In this document: piece by piece, positions 49,385 to 59,611 of the stretch | Position numbering within the stretch: the first letter of the stretch is position 1 | Layout of the letters: the number at the start of each line of letters is the position of its first letter | Assembly (NCBI RefSeq): GCF_009676705.1 | Contig: NZ_CP046046.1 | Location: forward strand, 372,001-436,000 | DNA from: Spiribacter sp. 2438 | GTDB lineage: Bacteria > Pseudomonadota > Gammaproteobacteria > Nitrococcales > Nitrococcaceae | Direction of reading: 5' to 3' | DNA length: 64,000 nucleotides | The notes under the pieces: model-generated | Database searches by the model: none | The model's input: the letters and a program-made list of their open reading frames with translations, nothing else | Told to the model about the DNA's origin: nothing | Program-made: the position numbers and the translations under genes

Positions 49385-50518
49385 GTGTCATCACCCATGT
49401 ACACAATTCGGGACTGGTTCAGTCGCCATCTCAGCGATCCGCAGGTGGTGGGGCTGGCGGTGTTGCTGGTGGTGGGCGTGGCCACTGTCACCCTGCTGGG
49501 CGGCATGCTGGTGCCGGTGTTCGCCTCCATCGTGCTGGCGTACTTGCTGGAGGGGGTGGTGCGCGCGTTGACCCGCAGGGGCGTGGCCCGTCACTGGGCG
49601 GTGCTGGGGGTCTACCTGGTGTTCATGGTCTTTCTGGTCACCGGGGTGCTGGCGCTGCTGCCTACCATCGTCAATCAGATTCTGCAGCTGGTGGAGAACC
49701 TGCCCGCCATGCTGGAGCAGGGTCAGGAGGCGCTGCTGCAGCTCCCGGAGCGCTATCCGGCCTATTTTTCACCCGAGCAGGTCAGCGTGCTGCTGGATAC
49801 CATCCGCCGCGAGGCCATTGCCTACGGCCGGGCGTTCGCCGCGTCGTTTTCGTTTGCGTCGGTGGTGATGGTGATTTCGCTGATTGTGTACGCGGTGCTG
49901 TTGCCGGTGCTGATTTTCTTCTTTCTCTGGGACAAGTCGAAGATTCTGGGCTGGATGGGCCGTTTCCTGCCCCGCCATCACTCGCTGGTGCTGTCGGTGT
50001 GGCAGGAGGTGGACGCCCAGATCGGCAACTACGTGCGCGGCAAGTTCGTCGAGGTGGTGGTGGTGTGGGCGGGCACCTACGTCACGTTCCTGTTCTTCGG
50101 CCTGGACTTCGCCATGTTGCTGGCGCTGCTGGTGGGGCTGTCGGTGATCATCCCTTACGTGGGCGCCATTGTGGTGACCATCCCCATCGCCATCGTCGCC
50201 TATTTCCAGTTTGGCACCAGCCCGGAGTTCATGTGGATTCTCATCGCCTACGCCATCATTCAGGCCATTGACGCCAACATCCTGGTGCCGTTGATCTTCT
50301 CCGAGGCGGTCAATCTCCACCCGGTGGCGATCATTATCGCGATCCTGATTTTCGGAGGGATCTGGGGGTTCTGGGGGGTATTTTTTGCCATTCCCCTGGC
50401 CAACCTGATCCAGGCGGTGATCAACGCCTGGCCCCGGGCCGGCGATGTGCCGGCGGCGGATAGCGATGAGGCGCCAACGGTCGATCACGACCGCGATCAG
50501 GCGGGGGCCCGGGCCTAG
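49385..50518 (+). CDS. AI-2E family (PerM-like) membrane protein
   Basis: 377 residues with about eight membrane segments. LVGLSVIIPYVGAIVVTIPI and NILVPLIFSEAVNLHPVAII are family hallmarks. Members include TqsA and PerM permeases and sodium/proton antiporters of halophiles (UPF0118); the substrate is not predictable. The GTG at 49385 is preferred, with GGGAGG 5 bp upstream; an ATG at 49397 is the alternative. Its end overlaps the convergent PhoH-type gene by 4 bp. Confidence 0.9.
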   Translation: MSSPMYTIRDWFSRHLSDPQVVGLAVLLVVGVATVTLLGGMLVPVFASIVLAYLLEGVVRALTRRGVARHWAVLGVYLVFMVFLVTGVLALLPTIVNQILQLVENLPAMLEQGQEALLQLPERYPAYFSPEQVSVLLDTIRREAIAYGRAFAASFSFASVVMVISLIVYAVLLPVLIFFFLWDKSKILGWMGRFLPRHHSLVLSVWQEVDAQIGNYVRGKFVEVVVVWAGTYVTFLFFGLDFAMLLALLVGLSVIIPYVGAIVVTIPIAIVAYFQFGTSPEFMWILIAYAIIQAIDANILVPLIFSEAVNLHPVAIIIAILIFGGIWGFWGVFFAIPLANLIQAVINAWPRAGDVPAADSDEAPTVDHDRDQAGARA

Positions 50519-51768
50519 AGCACGTCGCTGGCGTGGGCGGCGAGCCGCGAGCGCTCGCCCCGGGTCAGGGTGAGATGGCCGCTGTGGGGCCAGCCGTGAA
50601 AGCGCCGCACCAGATAGGTCAGCCCCGACGTGGTGGGTGTCAGCCACGGCGTATCGATCTGCGCGATATTGCCCAGGCAGACGATTTTGGTGCCCGGTCC
50701 CGCCCGCGTGATCAGGGTGCGCATCTGCTGGGGGGTGAGGTTCTGGGCCTCGTCCAGCACCATGAAGCGATTGAGCAGGGTGCGGCCGCGCATGAAGTTG
50801 AGCGACCGCACGCGGATCCGGCTGCGTAGCACGTCCTCGCTGGCCGCCTGGGCCCAGCGGGTGCTGCCGGCGGCGCCGGAGCCCAGCACCTCCAGGTTGT
50901 CCATCAGCGCCCCCATCCACGGCGTCATTTTTTCTTCTTCACTGCCCGGCAGGTAGCCGATGTCCTCGCCGATGGCAATGGTGGCCCGGGTCATGAGGAT
51001 TTCCTGGTAGCGGTCTTCCTCCAGGGTCTGTGCCAGGCCGGCGGCCAGGGTCAGCAGGGTTTTGCCGGTGCCGGCCGGGCCCAGCAGGGTGACCAGATCG
51101 ATGGCCGGATCCATCAGCAGCGCCAGGGCCAGGCTCTGCTGGCGATTGCGGGCGTGAATCCCCCACACCGACTCGCCGTCGGGGCCATAGTCGGTCACGG
51201 GTGCCAGCCCGTCGGGGGTGGCCCGCCAGGCCTGATCGGCGGCGAGCACGAACTCGTTGGGCGCCAGCGCATCGGCCAGGGCGTCCGGGGACTGACCGGG
51301 TGGGCACTCATGGCTGCCCGTCGGCAGCAGGTCGGGATCATCCAGCGGCGCCTCGGCCTCATGGTCCGTGGCCATCAGGCCCATGGCGTTGGCCTGGATG
51401 CGCAGGTTGATGTCCCGGGCGACCACGGTGACCCGCACATCCGGCCGGGTGCGGGCCAGGGTTTCCGCGGCGGTGAGCACCGGCAATGGTCGGCCGTCCG
51501 GAGCATCGGTGAGAAAATGCAGCCGGCCCAGGCCCTCGCCCAGGGGCAGGCCGCGCTCCAGCGCCGAGGGCTCCACGCCGGCCAGCAGCTCATCCAGAAA
51601 GCGCGCCGCCTGCAGCGCATTGCGGGCTTCTTCACTGTTGTCCCGGCGGGCGGTGTCCAGCCCCTGCAGGACGGCGAGGGGCAGATACAGGTCCCGCTCC
51701 CCGAAGCGGAACAGCGCCGCCGGGTCATGCAGAAGCACGGAGGTGTCGAGCAGGCAGACGCTGCGCAT
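50515..51768 (-). CDS. PhoH-type ATPase with N-terminal PIN domain (PhoH2-like)
   Basis: 417 residues. An N-terminal PIN nuclease domain (SVCLLDTSVLLHDPAALF and VTVVARDINLRIQANAMG) is followed by a PhoH ATPase (TLLGPAGTGKTLLTLAAGL Walker A; FMVLDEAQNLTPQQM Walker B). PhoH2 proteins couple RNA unwinding to ribonuclease activity. No vapB-like antitoxin precedes it, so it is the housekeeping-type version found in proteobacteria. Confidence 0.92.
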   Translation of the reverse strand: MRSVCLLDTSVLLHDPAALFRFGERDLYLPLAVLQGLDTARRDNSEEARNALQAARFLDELLAGVEPSALERGLPLGEGLGRLHFLTDAPDGRPLPVLTAAETLARTRPDVRVTVVARDINLRIQANAMGLMATDHEAEAPLDDPDLLPTGSHECPPGQSPDALADALAPNEFVLAADQAWRATPDGLAPVTDYGPDGESVWGIHARNRQQSLALALLMDPAIDLVTLLGPAGTGKTLLTLAAGLAQTLEEDRYQEILMTRATIAIGEDIGYLPGSEEEKMTPWMGALMDNLEVLGSGAAGSTRWAQAASEDVLRSRIRVRSLNFMRGRTLLNRFMVLDEAQNLTPQQMRTLITRAGPGTKIVCLGNIAQIDTPWLTPTTSGLTYLVRRFHGWPHSGHLTLTRGERSRLAAHASDVL

Positions 51769-51788
51769 GGTAACGATCCCGTGGTCGG

Positions 51789-52322
51789 TTACAGCTTGGA
51801 CGGCTCGATGATGGCGTCGAGGTTCAGCCGATCGCAGAGATCCATGAACTCCTCGCGCAATCGGGCAATGTGCTGGCTGGCGGAGACGTCGACGGTCATG
51901 TGCACCTGGAACATGGGCGTGCCGGTGTGGGCGGCGGAATAACTGGTGGTGGCCAGGTCGCGGATGTTGATTTCGCGGCTGGCAAAGAAACTCGCCAGGT
52001 TATGAACGATGCCCGGCTGATCGATGGCGATCACTTCCACGGAATAGGGCAACAGGTTGCCCGCCGGTGGGCGGCTCTGGGTACGGCGGCAGTGGATCTC
52101 GAGCCCGATCCGGCGGCCGGCGGCGGGCAGGGCGGCCTCGAGTTTGGCCAGTTCGTTCCAGCGCCCTTCGCAGAGCAGCATGACCGCAAAGTCGCCGCCC
52201 ATCACGCTCATGCGGCTGTCTTCGACGCTGCAGCCGGTCTCGGCAATCAACTGGGTGAGCGCTTCCACCAGCCCGGTGCGGTCGTCGCCCATGGCGGAGA
52301 TGACGAGGTAATCCTTGTTCAT
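51789..52322 (-). CDS. gcvR: Glycine-cleavage system regulator GcvR-like, ACT domain pair
   Basis: 177 residues with two ACT domains: LVISAMGDDRTGLVEALTQL and VEVIAIDQPGIVHNLASFFA, the latter followed by EINIRDLATTSYSAAHTG. In E. coli GcvR binds GcvA and represses gcvTHP when glycine is low. It is divergent from dapA, a conserved gammaproteobacterial arrangement. No GcvA or gcv genes are in the window. Confidence 0.88.
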   Translation of the reverse strand: MNKDYLVISAMGDDRTGLVEALTQLIAETGCSVEDSRMSVMGGDFAVMLLCEGRWNELAKLEAALPAAGRRIGLEIHCRRTQSRPPAGNLLPYSVEVIAIDQPGIVHNLASFFASREINIRDLATTSYSAAHTGTPMFQVHMTVDVSASQHIARLREEFMDLCDRLNLDAIIEPSKL

Positions 52323-52454
52323 GATCGCGGTCCCGACGCCTTTTTCGTGCCCCTGATGCGACGGCGGAGTGTACCACGCACCCCGCGGCGGTCCGCTTGT
52401 CAGTCCTCGGGCGCAGGGCTACCATCCGCGAACGATATACGTGGGGAGGTTGCG

Positions 52455-53333
52455 ATGTTTCGGGGCAGCATGGTCGCGATGGTAACGCCGATGCTGGAGG
52501 ATGGCGCTCTGGACGAGGCGGCACTTGAGCGGCTGGTGGAATTTCACATCGAGCATGGCACGGATGCCATCGTTGCCGTGGGCACCACCGGCGAGTCGGC
52601 CACGCTGGACCACAGTGAGCACGCCCATGTCATGCGCCGGGTGGTGGAGATCGCCGCGGGGCGCATCGTGGTCATGGGCGGTTGTGGCGCCAATTCCACC
52701 TGGGAAGCCGAGCAGCTGACCCGCTGCGCGCTGGAGGCGGGCTGCGAAGCGGCGCTGCTGGTGACCCCCTACTACAACAAGCCCACCCAGGAAGGGCTGT
52801 ATCAGCATTTCAGCCATGTGGCGGGGGCGGTGCCTCTGCCCCAGATCCTTTACAACGTCCCCGGGCGCACCGGCTGCGATCTGCTGCCGGAGACCGTGGA
52901 CCGGCTGGCGGACATTGCCAATATTGTCGGCATCAAGGAGGCGTCCGGCAGCCTGGAGCGCGCCGAGGAAGTGCTGGAGCGCTGTGGCGACCGCCTGGAC
53001 GTCTATTGCGGTGAGGACGCCCGTAACCTGGCGTTGATGAATGCCGGGGCGAAGGGCTGTGTGTCGGTCACGGCCAATGTGGCGCCGTCGTTCATGCACC
53101 GCATGTGCAAGGCCGCCCTGGACGGCGATCAGACCGAGGCCGAAGCCCTGGACGCCCGCCTGGCAGCGCTGCACAACGTGCTTTTCCTCGAAACCAACCC
53201 GATCCCGGTGAAGTGGGCCCTGCACACCATGGGCCTGATCGGGCCGACCCTGCGGCTGCCACTGACGCCGCTCTCGGAGCAGCATCATGAAGCCCTCCGC
53301 CAGGCGCTGATACTGGCCGACGTGGAACTGTGA
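52455..53333 (+). CDS. dapA: 4-hydroxy-tetrahydrodipicolinate synthase
   Basis: A 292-residue TIM-barrel lyase of lysine/diaminopimelate synthesis, joining pyruvate and aspartate semialdehyde. VAVGTTGESATLDHSEH, the tyrosine in TPYYNKPTQEGLYQHF and the Schiff-base lysine in NIVGIKEASGS are conserved. GGGGAGG lies 6 bp before the ATG. bamC overlaps its stop codon (GTGA), the common dapA-bamC pairing. Confidence 0.96.
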   Translation: MFRGSMVAMVTPMLEDGALDEAALERLVEFHIEHGTDAIVAVGTTGESATLDHSEHAHVMRRVVEIAAGRIVVMGGCGANSTWEAEQLTRCALEAGCEAALLVTPYYNKPTQEGLYQHFSHVAGAVPLPQILYNVPGRTGCDLLPETVDRLADIANIVGIKEASGSLERAEEVLERCGDRLDVYCGEDARNLALMNAGAKGCVSVTANVAPSFMHRMCKAALDGDQTEAEALDARLAALHNVLFLETNPIPVKWALHTMGLIGPTLRLPLTPLSEQHHEALRQALILADVEL

Positions 53334-53977
53334 GGCAGGCGGCACGGATCAAGGCGCCGGCCGCCCTGTCGCTGGCGTTTCTGCTGGCCGGGTGCGGGGC
53401 GCTGGGCCTGGGCGGTGAGCCCAGCGAAGCCGAGCAGCGCGCCGAGCGCCTGCGCACGCCGCCGGATGTGCTCTCCGCCCGGGAGGCGCCGCGGACCGAG
53501 CCGCGGGATGAGGCCGCGGAGCCCGAGTCCGATCGGCAGCCGGACCCGGCGCCGGCGGTGAGCCGCCGGGATCCCGAGGATTATCTGCAGGTGGTGGATG
53601 GCCGGGTGGTGCTCGACACCGGATTGCCGGTGAATGCCGCCTGGGCGGTGCTGGGGCGATCCCTGGAACGGGCCGGGTTCGCGCTCACGGATTCCGACCG
53701 TGATGCGTTCACCCACCGGATTCGCTACAACCCGGCCGCCGTGGTGGGCGCCTCTCCGGAGGAGTTCGATAACGGCGAGAGTCCCGACCGGGGCCGATTG
53801 GGCGCCCTGGCTTTCTGGCGGGGAGAACCGCCACCGCCGGTGCAGACCCTGGTGCTGCGGGTTGAAGAACGCGGCCCCGGGGCGCGCTACTCGCTGCAGC
53901 GCCCCGACGGCGAACCCGCTCCATCCAGCGCCGCACGCCAAGTGCTTCAGGTCGTCGCGGAACAGATCAAACCCTGA
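53330..53977 (+). CDS. bamC: Outer-membrane assembly lipoprotein BamC, short form
   Basis: A 215-residue lipoprotein starting at GTG: signal and lipobox LSLAFLLAGCGALGLGG, a Pro/Glu-rich disordered linker (about residues 35-90), then one helix-grip-like domain (LQVVDGRVVLDTGLPVNAAW to the C-terminus). E. coli BamC is about 344 residues with two such domains, so the second is missing here. Context downstream of dapA supports the identity. Confidence 0.82.
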   Translation: MRQAARIKAPAALSLAFLLAGCGALGLGGEPSEAEQRAERLRTPPDVLSAREAPRTEPRDEAAEPESDRQPDPAPAVSRRDPEDYLQVVDGRVVLDTGLPVNAAWAVLGRSLERAGFALTDSDRDAFTHRIRYNPAAVVGASPEEFDNGESPDRGRLGALAFWRGEPPPPVQTLVLRVEERGPGARYSLQRPDGEPAPSSAARQVLQVVAEQIKP

Positions 53978-53989
53978 TCAGGTTGCAAC

Positions 53990-56900
53990 ATGCTGATTCT
54001 TGTTGAAAACGCCGCCGCTACCCGGGTGCGCGACCCGCGGTTGGTGGCCCGGGTTCGTCAGGCCGAGCCGAGCATCGCCGAGTTGTGGGTGCGGGCGGTG
54101 GTTTTCGTCAACACCCAGGCGGCGCTGAGTGAGTCCGAACAGACTCGCCTGAATGCGCTGCTGGAGGCGGCCCCCCTGGAAGCGGTGGCCGCCCGGGACG
54201 CCAGTCTGGCGGAGCCGGCGCTCTATGTGGTGCCCCGGCTTGGCACCCTGTCGCCCTGGGCCAGCAAGGCGACGGACATCGCCCATCAGTGCGGGTTGGC
54301 GGTGATCCAGCGAATGGAGCGCGGTCTGCGCTACACCGCCCGGGACCAGGCGGGCCAGCCCCTCAGCCTCCATCAGTCGCCGGCCCTGGCCGCGGCGCTG
54401 CATGACCGCATGACCGAATCGGTGCTCGAGGACGCCACGGCGGCGGAGGGCCTGTTCGCCAGCCGCCCGCCGGCGTCGCTGCAACGCATCGATGTGCTGT
54501 CGGCGGGGCGGGAGGGCCTGGAAGTGGCCAATCGGGATCTCGGTCTGGCGCTCTCCGACGACGAGCTGGATTATCTGCTGGAGAACTACCACGGCCTCAA
54601 CCGCAACCCCACCGATGTTGAACTGATGATGTTCGCCCAGGCGAACTCCGAGCACTGCCGGCACAAAATTTTCAATGCGGACTGGGTGATCGACGGCGAG
54701 ACCATGCCGGAGTCGCTGTTTGCCATGATCCGCCACACCCACGCCATGCGGCCGGAGGGGGTGTTGTCCGCCTACAAGGACAATGCGGCGGTGGTGGAAG
54801 CCGAATCCGTTGACCGCTACTTTCCCGGGGCGGACGGGCGCTATCGGCATCATGCCGAGCCCGCCCACCTGGTCATGAAGGTGGAGACCCACAACCACCC
54901 CACGGCGATTTCCCCGTTTGCGGGGGCCGCCACCGGCGTCGGTGGAGAGATTCGTGACGAAGCCGCCACTGGCCGGGGCGCTCGCAGCGTCGCCGGGCTG
55001 TCCGGTTTTTCGGTGTCCAATCTGCGCATTCCCGGGGCGGAGCAGCCCTGGGAGAACGACCATGGCCGGCCGGCGCGCATTGCGTCGGCGCTGGAGATCA
55101 TGCTGGACGCGCCGGTGGGCGCCGCCCGCTATGGCAATGAATTCGGCCGTCCGCAGCTCAACGGCTATTTCCGCACCTTTGAGTTGGCCGTCCCGGGCAA
55201 CGGCAGCGAGGAAATCCGCGGCTATCACAAGCCGGTGATGATCGCCGGGGGCATGGGAGAAATCCGCCCGGATCAGGTGGAAAAGGGCATCGCCCCCGCC
55301 GGCACGCCCCTGGTGGTCCTGGGCGGGCCGGCCATGCTCATCGGGCTGGGCGGGGGTGCCGCCTCCTCGGTCAGCAGTGGTCAGAGCCGGGAGGCACTGG
55401 ACTTCGCGTCGGTCCAGCGCAGCAACCCCGAGATGGAGCGCCGCTGCCAGGAGGTCATCGACGCCTGCTGGCGCCTGGGTGAGGCCAGCCCCATTATCGC
55501 CATTCACGATGTCGGCGCCGGCGGCCTGTCCAATGCGTTTCCGGAGCTGATCGACGACTCCGATCGCGGCGGGCAGCTGGAGTTGCGGGCCATTCCCTGC
55601 GCCGAGTCCGGCCTGTCGCCCCTCGAGATCTGGTGCAACGAGGCCCAGGAGCGCTACGTGCTGGCCATCGACGCCCAGCGGCTGAGCGCCTTCCGTGCCC
55701 TCTGCGAACGCGAGCGGGCCCCGTTTGCCGTGGTGGGCGAAATGACCGACGAGCGCCAGCTGGTGGTGGGGGATGCCGAACTGGACGGCTCGCCGGTGGA
55801 CATCCCCGTGGACCTGCTGCTGGGCAAGCCACCCCGCATGCGTCGCGAGGCCAGCCGCCTGGTGCCCACCCGGCGCTCGCTGCTGCTGGATGGCGTGACC
55901 CTGGCGGAAGCGGCCTACCGGGTGCTGCGCCTGCCCACCGTAGCCAGCAAGGAATTTCTGATTACCATCGCCGACCGCACCGTGGGTGGGCGGACCGCCC
56001 GCGATCAGATGGTGGGGCCCTGGCAGGTGCCGGTGGCGGACTATGGCATGACCGTGGGGGACTATCAGGGCTATCGCGGTCAGGCCATGGCCATGGGCGA
56101 GCGCAGCCCGGTGGCGCTGCTGGACGCGCCGGCCTCGGGGCGGCTCGCCATCGGCGAAGCGCTGACCAACCTCATGGGCGCGGCGGTGGGATCACTGCGC
56201 TCGGTGAACCTGTCCGCCAACTGGATGGCCGCCTGTGGGCATCCCGGCGAGGATGCCCGGCTATACGACACCGTCCGGGCCGTTGGGCGGGAGCTCTGTC
56301 CGCAGCTGGGCATTGCCATTCCCGTGGGCAAGGACTCCCTGTCCATGAAGACCGTCTGGGAACAGGACGGTGAGGAACGGCGGGTGACGGCACCACTCAC
56401 CCTGGTGATCTCGGCCTTTTCGCCGGTGGATGATGTCCGCCGCGGGGTGACGCCGGCCCTCAAGGATGCGCCGGGCAGCCGGCTTTATCTGCTGGATCTC
56501 GGCGGCGGTCGGCGCCTGGGTGGCTCGGCGCTGGCCCAGGTCTACGGTCAGCTGGGGGAGAGCCCGCCGGATCTGGACGACCCCCGGGCGTTCGCCACGG
56601 CCTTTGATGCGGTGCAGGCGCTGCTGGCCGCCCGTCAGGTGCTGGCCCTGCATGATGTGGGTGACGGCGGCCTGCTGGTCACCCTGGCGGAGATGGGATT
56701 TGCCGGTCGTCAGGGCGTGGCCGCGGATCTGGACAGCCTGGCCTCGGACCCGCTGGAGGCCGCCTTTGCCGAAGAGCTGGGCGTGGTGCTGCAGGTGGCG
56801 GAAGCCCACGACGACGCGGTCCGGGCCAGCTTGAAGGCCGCCGGTCTGGGGGATCGGCTGCATGCCCTCGGTGAAGTGACCGTGGGCGAGCGCCTCACCC

Positions 56901-57892
56901 TGCGACATGCCGGCGCCGTGGTGTTTGACGAAGCGCTGCCGGACCTGCAGCGCACCTGGAGCGAGACCAGCCATTGGCTGCAGGCGCTCCGGGATGATGC
57001 GGATTGTGCCCGGGAGGCCTTCGAGTCGGTGGCGGACCGGGCGGATCCGGGGCTTCGGGTCGAGCTGAGTTTTGATCCCGCCGAGGACACCGCCGCCCCC
57101 TTCGTGGCCACCGGGGTGCACCCCCGGGTGGCGGTGCTTCGCGAGCAGGGGGTCAACAGCCACATCGAAATGGCGGCAGCCTTTGAACGGGCCGGCTTTG
57201 AGCCGCTGGACATTCACACCACGGACCTGTTGGCGGACCCGGCACGACTGGCGGACTGCCAGGCCCTGGTCGCCTGTGGCGGGTTTTCCTATGGCGATGT
57301 GCTGGGTGCCGGCCGCGGCTGGGCCAGCAGCATTCTGCTCAATCCGCGGCTTCGGGATGCGTTTGAGGGGTTTTTCACCCGTCCGGACACCCTGGCGCTG
57401 GGGGTCTGCAATGGCTGCCAGATGCTGGCGGCACTGCGGGAACTCATCCCCGGCGCCAGTCTCTGGCCGGACTTTGTGGCCAACCGCTCCCGTCAGTACG
57501 AGGCCCGTCTCAGTCAGGTGGAAGTGCTGCCGTCCCAGTCGCTCATGCTGGAGGGCATGGCCGGCTCCCGCCTGCCCATTGTGGTGGCCCATGGCGAGGG
57601 GCAGGCCCGTTTTCCCGAGGACGGCGGGCCCCGCAAGGCCCTGAGCGCCGGCCTGGTGGGGTTGCGCTACATTGACGCCAACGATGCCCCGGCGGAGCGC
57701 TATCCCGCCAATCCCAACGGCTCGCCCCTGGGGGTCACCGGACTTTGCAACGAGGATGGCCGGGTAACCATCATGATGCCGCACCCCGAGCGGGTATTTC
57801 GCAGCGTCCAGCATTCCTGGCATCCCGGTGACTGGGGCGAGGACGCGCCCTGGCTGCGGCTGTTCCGCAACGCCCGCCGGGCGCTGGGCTGA
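53990..57892 (+). CDS. purL: Phosphoribosylformylglycinamidine synthase, single-chain
   Basis: 1300 residues, the large fused PurL of gammaproteobacteria, converting FGAR to FGAM in purine synthesis. It shows the N-terminal substrate-adaptor region, the FGAM synthase halves ([29 protein letters not shown]-type [19 protein letters not shown], and [10 protein letters not shown]), and a C-terminal class I glutaminase with the nucleophile in [10 protein letters not shown] (about residue 1138) and MPHPERVFR. Length is close to E. coli (1295). Confidence 0.97.
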   Translation: MLILVENAAATRVRDPRLVARVRQAEPSIAELWVRAVVFVNTQAALSESEQTRLNALLEAAPLEAVAARDASLAEPALYVVPRLGTLSPWASKATDIAHQCGLAVIQRMERGLRYTARDQAGQPLSLHQSPALAAALHDRMTESVLEDATAAEGLFASRPPASLQRIDVLSAGREGLEVANRDLGLALSDDELDYLLENYHGLNRNPTDVELMMFAQANSEHCRHKIFNADWVIDGETMPESLFAMIRHTHAMRPEGVLSAYKDNAAVVEAESVDRYFPGADGRYRHHAEPAHLVMKVETHNHPTAISPFAGAATGVGGEIRDEAATGRGARSVAGLSGFSVSNLRIPGAEQPWENDHGRPARIASALEIMLDAPVGAARYGNEFGRPQLNGYFRTFELAVPGNGSEEIRGYHKPVMIAGGMGEIRPDQVEKGIAPAGTPLVVLGGPAMLIGLGGGAASSVSSGQSREALDFASVQRSNPEMERRCQEVIDACWRLGEASPIIAIHDVGAGGLSNAFPELIDDSDRGGQLELRAIPCAESGLSPLEIWCNEAQERYVLAIDAQRLSAFRALCERERAPFAVVGEMTDERQLVVGDAELDGSPVDIPVDLLLGKPPRMRREASRLVPTRRSLLLDGVTLAEAAYRVLRLPTVASKEFLITIADRTVGGRTARDQMVGPWQVPVADYGMTVGDYQGYRGQAMAMGERSPVALLDAPASGRLAIGEALTNLMGAAVGSLRSVNLSANWMAACGHPGEDARLYDTVRAVGRELCPQLGIAIPVGKDSLSMKTVWEQDGEERRVTAPLTLVISAFSPVDDVRRGVTPALKDAPGSRLYLLDLGGGRRLGGSALAQVYGQLGESPPDLDDPRAFATAFDAVQALLAARQVLALHDVGDGGLLVTLAEMGFAGRQGVAADLDSLASDPLEAAFAEELGVVLQVAEAHDDAVRASLKAAGLGDRLHALGEVTVGERLTLRHAGAVVFDEALPDLQRTWSETSHWLQALRDDADCAREAFESVADRADPGLRVELSFDPAEDTAAPFVATGVHPRVAVLREQGVNSHIEMAAAFERAGFEPLDIHTTDLLADPARLADCQALVACGGFSYGDVLGAGRGWASSILLNPRLRDAFEGFFTRPDTLALGVCNGCQMLAALRELIPGASLWPDFVANRSRQYEARLSQVEVLPSQSLMLEGMAGSRLPIVVAHGEGQARFPEDGGPRKALSAGLVGLRYIDANDAPAERYPANPNGSPLGVTGLCNEDGRVTIMMPHPERVFRSVQHSWHPGDWGEDAPWLRLFRNARRALG

Positions 57893-57969
57893 CGGGCCGC
57901 GGCGGGTGCCGCGAACTCCGGGCCCCGCGGGGGTTCTAACGAGATTCAGGATTGATACGGGGGTTCAGG

Positions 57970-58947
57970 GTGTTCATTAAAAAGTCCCGCACCAGCGATG
58001 TCTTGCCGTCCGAAATCACGCCGGAGTCCATTTATCGCGACCGCCGGCGATTTCTGCGCACCTCGGCGCTGGCCGCCGCCGGTACCCTGCTGGCGCCGGG
58101 CTGGGCGCTGTCCAAACCCCTGGATGAGCTGGAGCCTTTCGGCGAGTTGCCTGCCAGCGACCTCAGCACCGATGAGTCGCTCAACAGCTTTGAAGACATC
58201 ACCACCTACAACAATTTCTACGAGTTCGGCTCGGGCAAGGAAGACCCCATGCGGCTGGCGCCCGGGCGGCTGGAGCACCGGCCCTGGTCGGTGACCATCA
58301 GCGGCGAGGCGGAGCACACCGGCGAGTTCGATTTCGATGACTTCATGCAGGGGCTCACCCTGGAAGAGCGGATCTACCGGCTGCGCTGCGTGGAGGCCTG
58401 GTCCATGGTGATTCCCTGGGCGGGGGTGCCGTTGGCGGAGGTCATCCGCCGCGCCAATCCCACCTCCCGGGCCAAGTACGTCAAGTTCTACACCAAGCAT
58501 GATCCGCAGATGTTCCCCGGCCAGCGATCCCGGGGCATGGGATTTCTCGCCAGCATTGACTGGCCGTACACCGAGGGGCTGCGCATGGACGAGGCCATGC
58601 ACCCGCTGACCATCCTGGCCACTGGGCTCTATGGCAAGGAGATGCCCTCCCAGAACGGCGCGCCCATCCGCCTGGTGGTGCCCTGGAAGTATGGCTTCAA
58701 GAGCATCAAGTCAGTGGTCCGGATTCACTTCCAGGAAACCGAGCCGGAGACCACCTGGAATCAGCTGGCACCGAACGAGTACGGGTTCTATGCCAATGTG
58801 AACCCCGAGGTGGATCACCCCCGCTGGAGCCAGGCCACCGAACGGCGCATCGGCGAGTTCTTCAAACGCGACACGCTGATGTTCAACGGCTATGGCGAGG
58901 AAGTGGCAGACCTCTATGCCGGCATGGATCTCCACAAGCAATACTGA
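57970..58947 (+). CDS. msrP: Protein-methionine-sulfoxide reductase catalytic subunit MsrP
   Basis: 325 residues from a GTG at 57970. It carries a Tat signal ([16 protein letters not shown]) and the molybdopterin-binding sulfite-oxidase fold. The cysteine that ligates molybdenum is in [15 protein letters not shown], followed by [16 protein letters not shown] and [21 protein letters not shown], matching E. coli MsrP nearly word for word. It repairs oxidised methionines in periplasmic proteins with electrons from MsrQ. An upstream TTG at 57952 is a weaker start. Confidence 0.94.
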   Translation: MFIKKSRTSDVLPSEITPESIYRDRRRFLRTSALAAAGTLLAPGWALSKPLDELEPFGELPASDLSTDESLNSFEDITTYNNFYEFGSGKEDPMRLAPGRLEHRPWSVTISGEAEHTGEFDFDDFMQGLTLEERIYRLRCVEAWSMVIPWAGVPLAEVIRRANPTSRAKYVKFYTKHDPQMFPGQRSRGMGFLASIDWPYTEGLRMDEAMHPLTILATGLYGKEMPSQNGAPIRLVVPWKYGFKSIKSVVRIHFQETEPETTWNQLAPNEYGFYANVNPEVDHPRWSQATERRIGEFFKRDTLMFNGYGEEVADLYAGMDLHKQY

Positions 58948-59020
58948 GGCGGCTGGCACGGCCCGGACGGGGCCCGCCACGTGGCTGGCGGGCCTGCGCC
59001 GCCCCCCGGGGCCGCGCATC

Positions 59021-59611
59021 ATGGTGATGCTTCGCCTGGCCGTGTTTCTGCTCTGCGGACTGCCGGCGGCGGCGCTGGTGGGCGGCCTGTTTCTCGGCCA
59101 CCTCGGCGCCAACCCGGTGGAGACCCTCCTGCACAGTACCGGGGTCTGGAGTCTGCGGCTGCTACTGGTGACGCTCGGGGTGACGCCGCTGCGCTGGCTC
59201 ACCGGCGCGGCCTGGGTGGTGCGGCTGCGCCGGCAGATCGGCCTGTGGGCGTTTGCCTATGCCTTCGCCCACTTCGGCGTCTTCATCGTCTTCGATCACG
59301 GGCTGGCCCTCGTCCCCATCCTCGAGGACATTGCCCGCCGCCCCTACATCCTGGTGGGCACCAGTGCCCTGTTACTGATGCTGCCGCTGGCCGTGACTTC
59401 CACCCAGGGCTGGATGCGCCGCCTGGGCCGTCAGTGGAAGCGGCTGCACTGGCTGATCTATCCCGCGGCGATGCTGGGGCTGGTGCATTTCTTCTGGCTC
59501 ATCAAGGCCAATCGCTGGACCGAACCCTTGACCTATGCCGCCCTCCTGGCGCTGCTGCTCGGCTGGCGCCTGTGGCGAAGGCGTCCCGCCGCGGCAGACA
59601 CTGTGGGCTAA
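59021..59611 (+). CDS. msrQ: MsrQ haem-containing membrane subunit
   Basis: A ferric-reductase-like transmembrane protein, 196 residues from the ATG at 59021, with about six helices. LGANPVETLLHSTGVWSL, RRQIGLWAFAYAFAHFGVF and KRLHWLIYPAAMLGLVHFF carry the haem-binding histidines. It passes electrons from quinones or flavin to MsrP. The start is uncertain: in-frame ATGs at 58892 and 58916 overlap msrP and would add up to 43 residues. Confidence 0.88.
   Translation: MVMLRLAVFLLCGLPAAALVGGLFLGHLGANPVETLLHSTGVWSLRLLLVTLGVTPLRWLTGAAWVVRLRRQIGLWAFAYAFAHFGVFIVFDHGLALVPILEDIARRPYILVGTSALLLMLPLAVTSTQGWMRRLGRQWKRLHWLIYPAAMLGLVHFFWLIKANRWTEPLTYAALLALLLGWRLWRRRPAAADTVG

Noticed and set aside
52323-52454. 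Lysine riboswitch before dapA or glycine riboswitch before gcvR
   Set aside because: The spacer is about 130 bp and lacks the multi-helix core motifs of either class.
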